Below, piece by piece: positions 63,159 to 64,000 of a stretch of DNA of 64,000 nt (within the stretch, counting starts at the first letter, position 1; every line of letters begins with the position of its first letter). Origin of the DNA: an uncultured Bacteriovoracaceae bacterium (lineage in GTDB: Bacteria; Bdellovibrionota; Bacteriovoracia; Bacteriovoracales; Bacteriovoracaceae); assembly GCA_950054155.1 (NCBI GenBank), contig CATLOT010000014.1, forward strand, positions 1-64,000, in the 5' to 3' direction. A program made the translations under genes and the position numbers. The notes under the pieces were generated by a model, which was given only the letters and a program-made list of their open reading frames with translations, did no database searches and had not been told where the DNA came from.

Positions 63159-64000
63159 TTATAACAGGTCAACTAAGTCCTTGTTTTCCTGAAGCTCTGC
63201 AACAATATTTTTTACCTCTTGAGAGCGGCTTTTTGGCAAAACAACCACCGTTTTCTCGTTAGAAACAACAATCAGATCGTCCACTCCAACGAGACTAACA
63301 TGCTTACCAGGAGCATAGACGATATTGCCTTTGGCCTCATGAATGACATCATGGCCTCGACTTATAAGGGTATTTCCCTGTCTTTCTGTGACCACTGTTT
63401 CAAGGGCATCCCATGAACCAAGATCATTCCAATCAAAGTCTGCGGCCACAACGCAAACGCATTCACTCTTTTCCATGACAGCATAATCAATGGAATCTTT
63501 TGGAAGCTTTTCATAAACTTCGGCCACACCCTGACCTTTTTCAAGAGCACTTTTAAGGGCATCAAAGTGAGCATAGGTTTCTGGCGAGCAGTGGCTAAAT
63601 TCACGCTTAAGTGTTTTTAACGTCGCCACAAACATACCTGCATTCCAGTAATACTGGCCGCTCTTAAGATAAGATTCAGCCGTTTCACGATCAGGCTTTT
63701 CCTTGAATTCATCAACTTTTGAAACACCACTTGCGGCCTCTTCCCCTCTTTTAATGTAACCATATCCGGTATGAGGAAAGTTTGGTTTAATTCCAATCGT
63801 GACAATTGCATCCTGTTCTGTCGCACTCTTTCCAGCGAGCTCCACCGTACGGCGAAAGCCATCTTCATCTAAGATCACGTGGTCAGAGGGCACGATAGCG
63901 ACCACATCATCGTCACCTGCTCCCATAACTTCAAGCGCTGCCATACTCAGGAGAATACAAGGAGCTGTGTTTCGGCCACTTGGCTCAAAGATCAGGCCTT
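63159..64000 (-). CDS. manC: mannose-1-phosphate guanylyltransferase, partial
   Basis: ManC makes GDP-mannose from GTP and mannose-1-phosphate. The window holds the C-terminal 280 or so residues; the N-terminus lies beyond the right edge. Reading through 63945-64000 in frame gives EPSGRNTAPCILLSMAAL, a hallmark block. Then come VPSDHVI, FVEKPD-like DEFKEKPD, YYWNAGMF, DYAVMEKS and DWNDLGSWDAL. It lacks the C-terminal isomerase domain of bifunctional forms. The Met at 63944 is internal, not the start. Confidence 0.95.
   Translation of the reverse strand, partial: GLIFEPSGRNTAPCILLSMAALEVMGAGDDDVVAIVPSDHVILDEDGFRRTVELAGKSATEQDAIVTIGIKPNFPHTGYGYIKRGEEAASGVSKVDEFKEKPDRETAESYLKSGQYYWNAGMFVATLKTLKREFSHCSPETYAHFDALKSALEKGQGVAEVYEKLPKDSIDYAVMEKSECVCVVAADFDWNDLGSWDALETVVTERQGNTLISRGHDVIHEAKGNIVYAPGKHVSLVGVDDLIVVSNEKTVVVLPKSRSQEVKNIVAELQENKDLVDLL

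Overview
This window comes from a Gram-negative bacterium with an LPS outer membrane. The Kdo genes kdsA, kdsB and kdsC are present, along with many signal-peptide proteins, lipoproteins and predicted beta-barrels. A TIGR02147-type regulator, a FlgT-like pair, small lipoproteins and long runs of unrecognised secreted proteins fit the Bdellovibrionota, most likely a Bacteriovorax/Peredibacter-like lineage. That placement is an inference from gene content; there is no rRNA here to settle it. The DNA is moderately AT-rich and gene-dense. Apart from the terminal tandem repeat there is no sign of a prophage, insertion sequence or CRISPR array, and no gene-free stretch exceeds about 210 bases.

Layout. 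At 1-360 lie a 66-bp tandem repeat, a shared terminator and tRNA-Phe. At 360-5.9 kb are an alpha/beta hydrolase and a leftward coiled-coil / pyruvate kinase / queG operon; the pyruvate kinase carries a C-terminal ferredoxin-like domain. At 5.9-10.5 kb are a DsbA-like lipoprotein and a heterodimeric ABC exporter. At 10.5-14.6 kb are a FecR-domain protein, small secreted proteins, tRNA-Val and a beta-barrel protein. At 14.6-25.9 kb are ilvE, a GT2-membrane fusion, a Na+/H+ antiporter, a ferredoxin, a phosphohexomutase with queC, a TPR protein, a DUF2298 membrane protein and pyrD. At 25.9-31.9 kb are a two-gene FlgT-like set and dnaE. At 32-39.7 kb are a triplicated Cys-motif secreted protein, a PhoX phosphatase, an uncharacterised three-gene operon (HExxH protein, membrane protein, HAD-like protein) and several envelope proteins.

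At 39.7-48.7 kb are guaA and guaB, a FecR protein with a CpoB-like lipoprotein, a cobalamin-binding-like protein, a DsbD-family reductase and a trypsin-like lipoprotein. At 48.7-53.8 kb is the tight operon kdsB-pyrG-kdsA-kdsC-DUF493-gpsA, which joins CTP supply to Kdo activation and ends with a phospholipid-precursor gene. At 53.9-58.5 kb are a TolC-family protein, an outer-membrane protein, purB and a START-domain protein. At 58.5-62.3 kb a TIGR02147 regulator and secreted proteins diverge around TGCCGCA elements. At 62.3-64 kb are bacterioferritin, its ferredoxin, and mannose-1-phosphate guanylyltransferase, which runs off the right edge.

The functional themes are envelope building (Kdo, GDP-mannose, glycosyltransferase, ABC exporter), periplasmic thiol redox (DsbA-like plus DsbD-like), nucleotide synthesis (guaA, guaB, purB, pyrD, pyrG), queuosine (queC, queG), iron storage and secreted proteins. 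The most unusual items are the pyruvate kinase-ferredoxin fusion, the divergent TIGR02147 locus with its candidate operator, two genes whose best starts are near-cognate ATA and ATC codons, a probable leaderless GTG gene, and a tRNA-Val with C at position 33.
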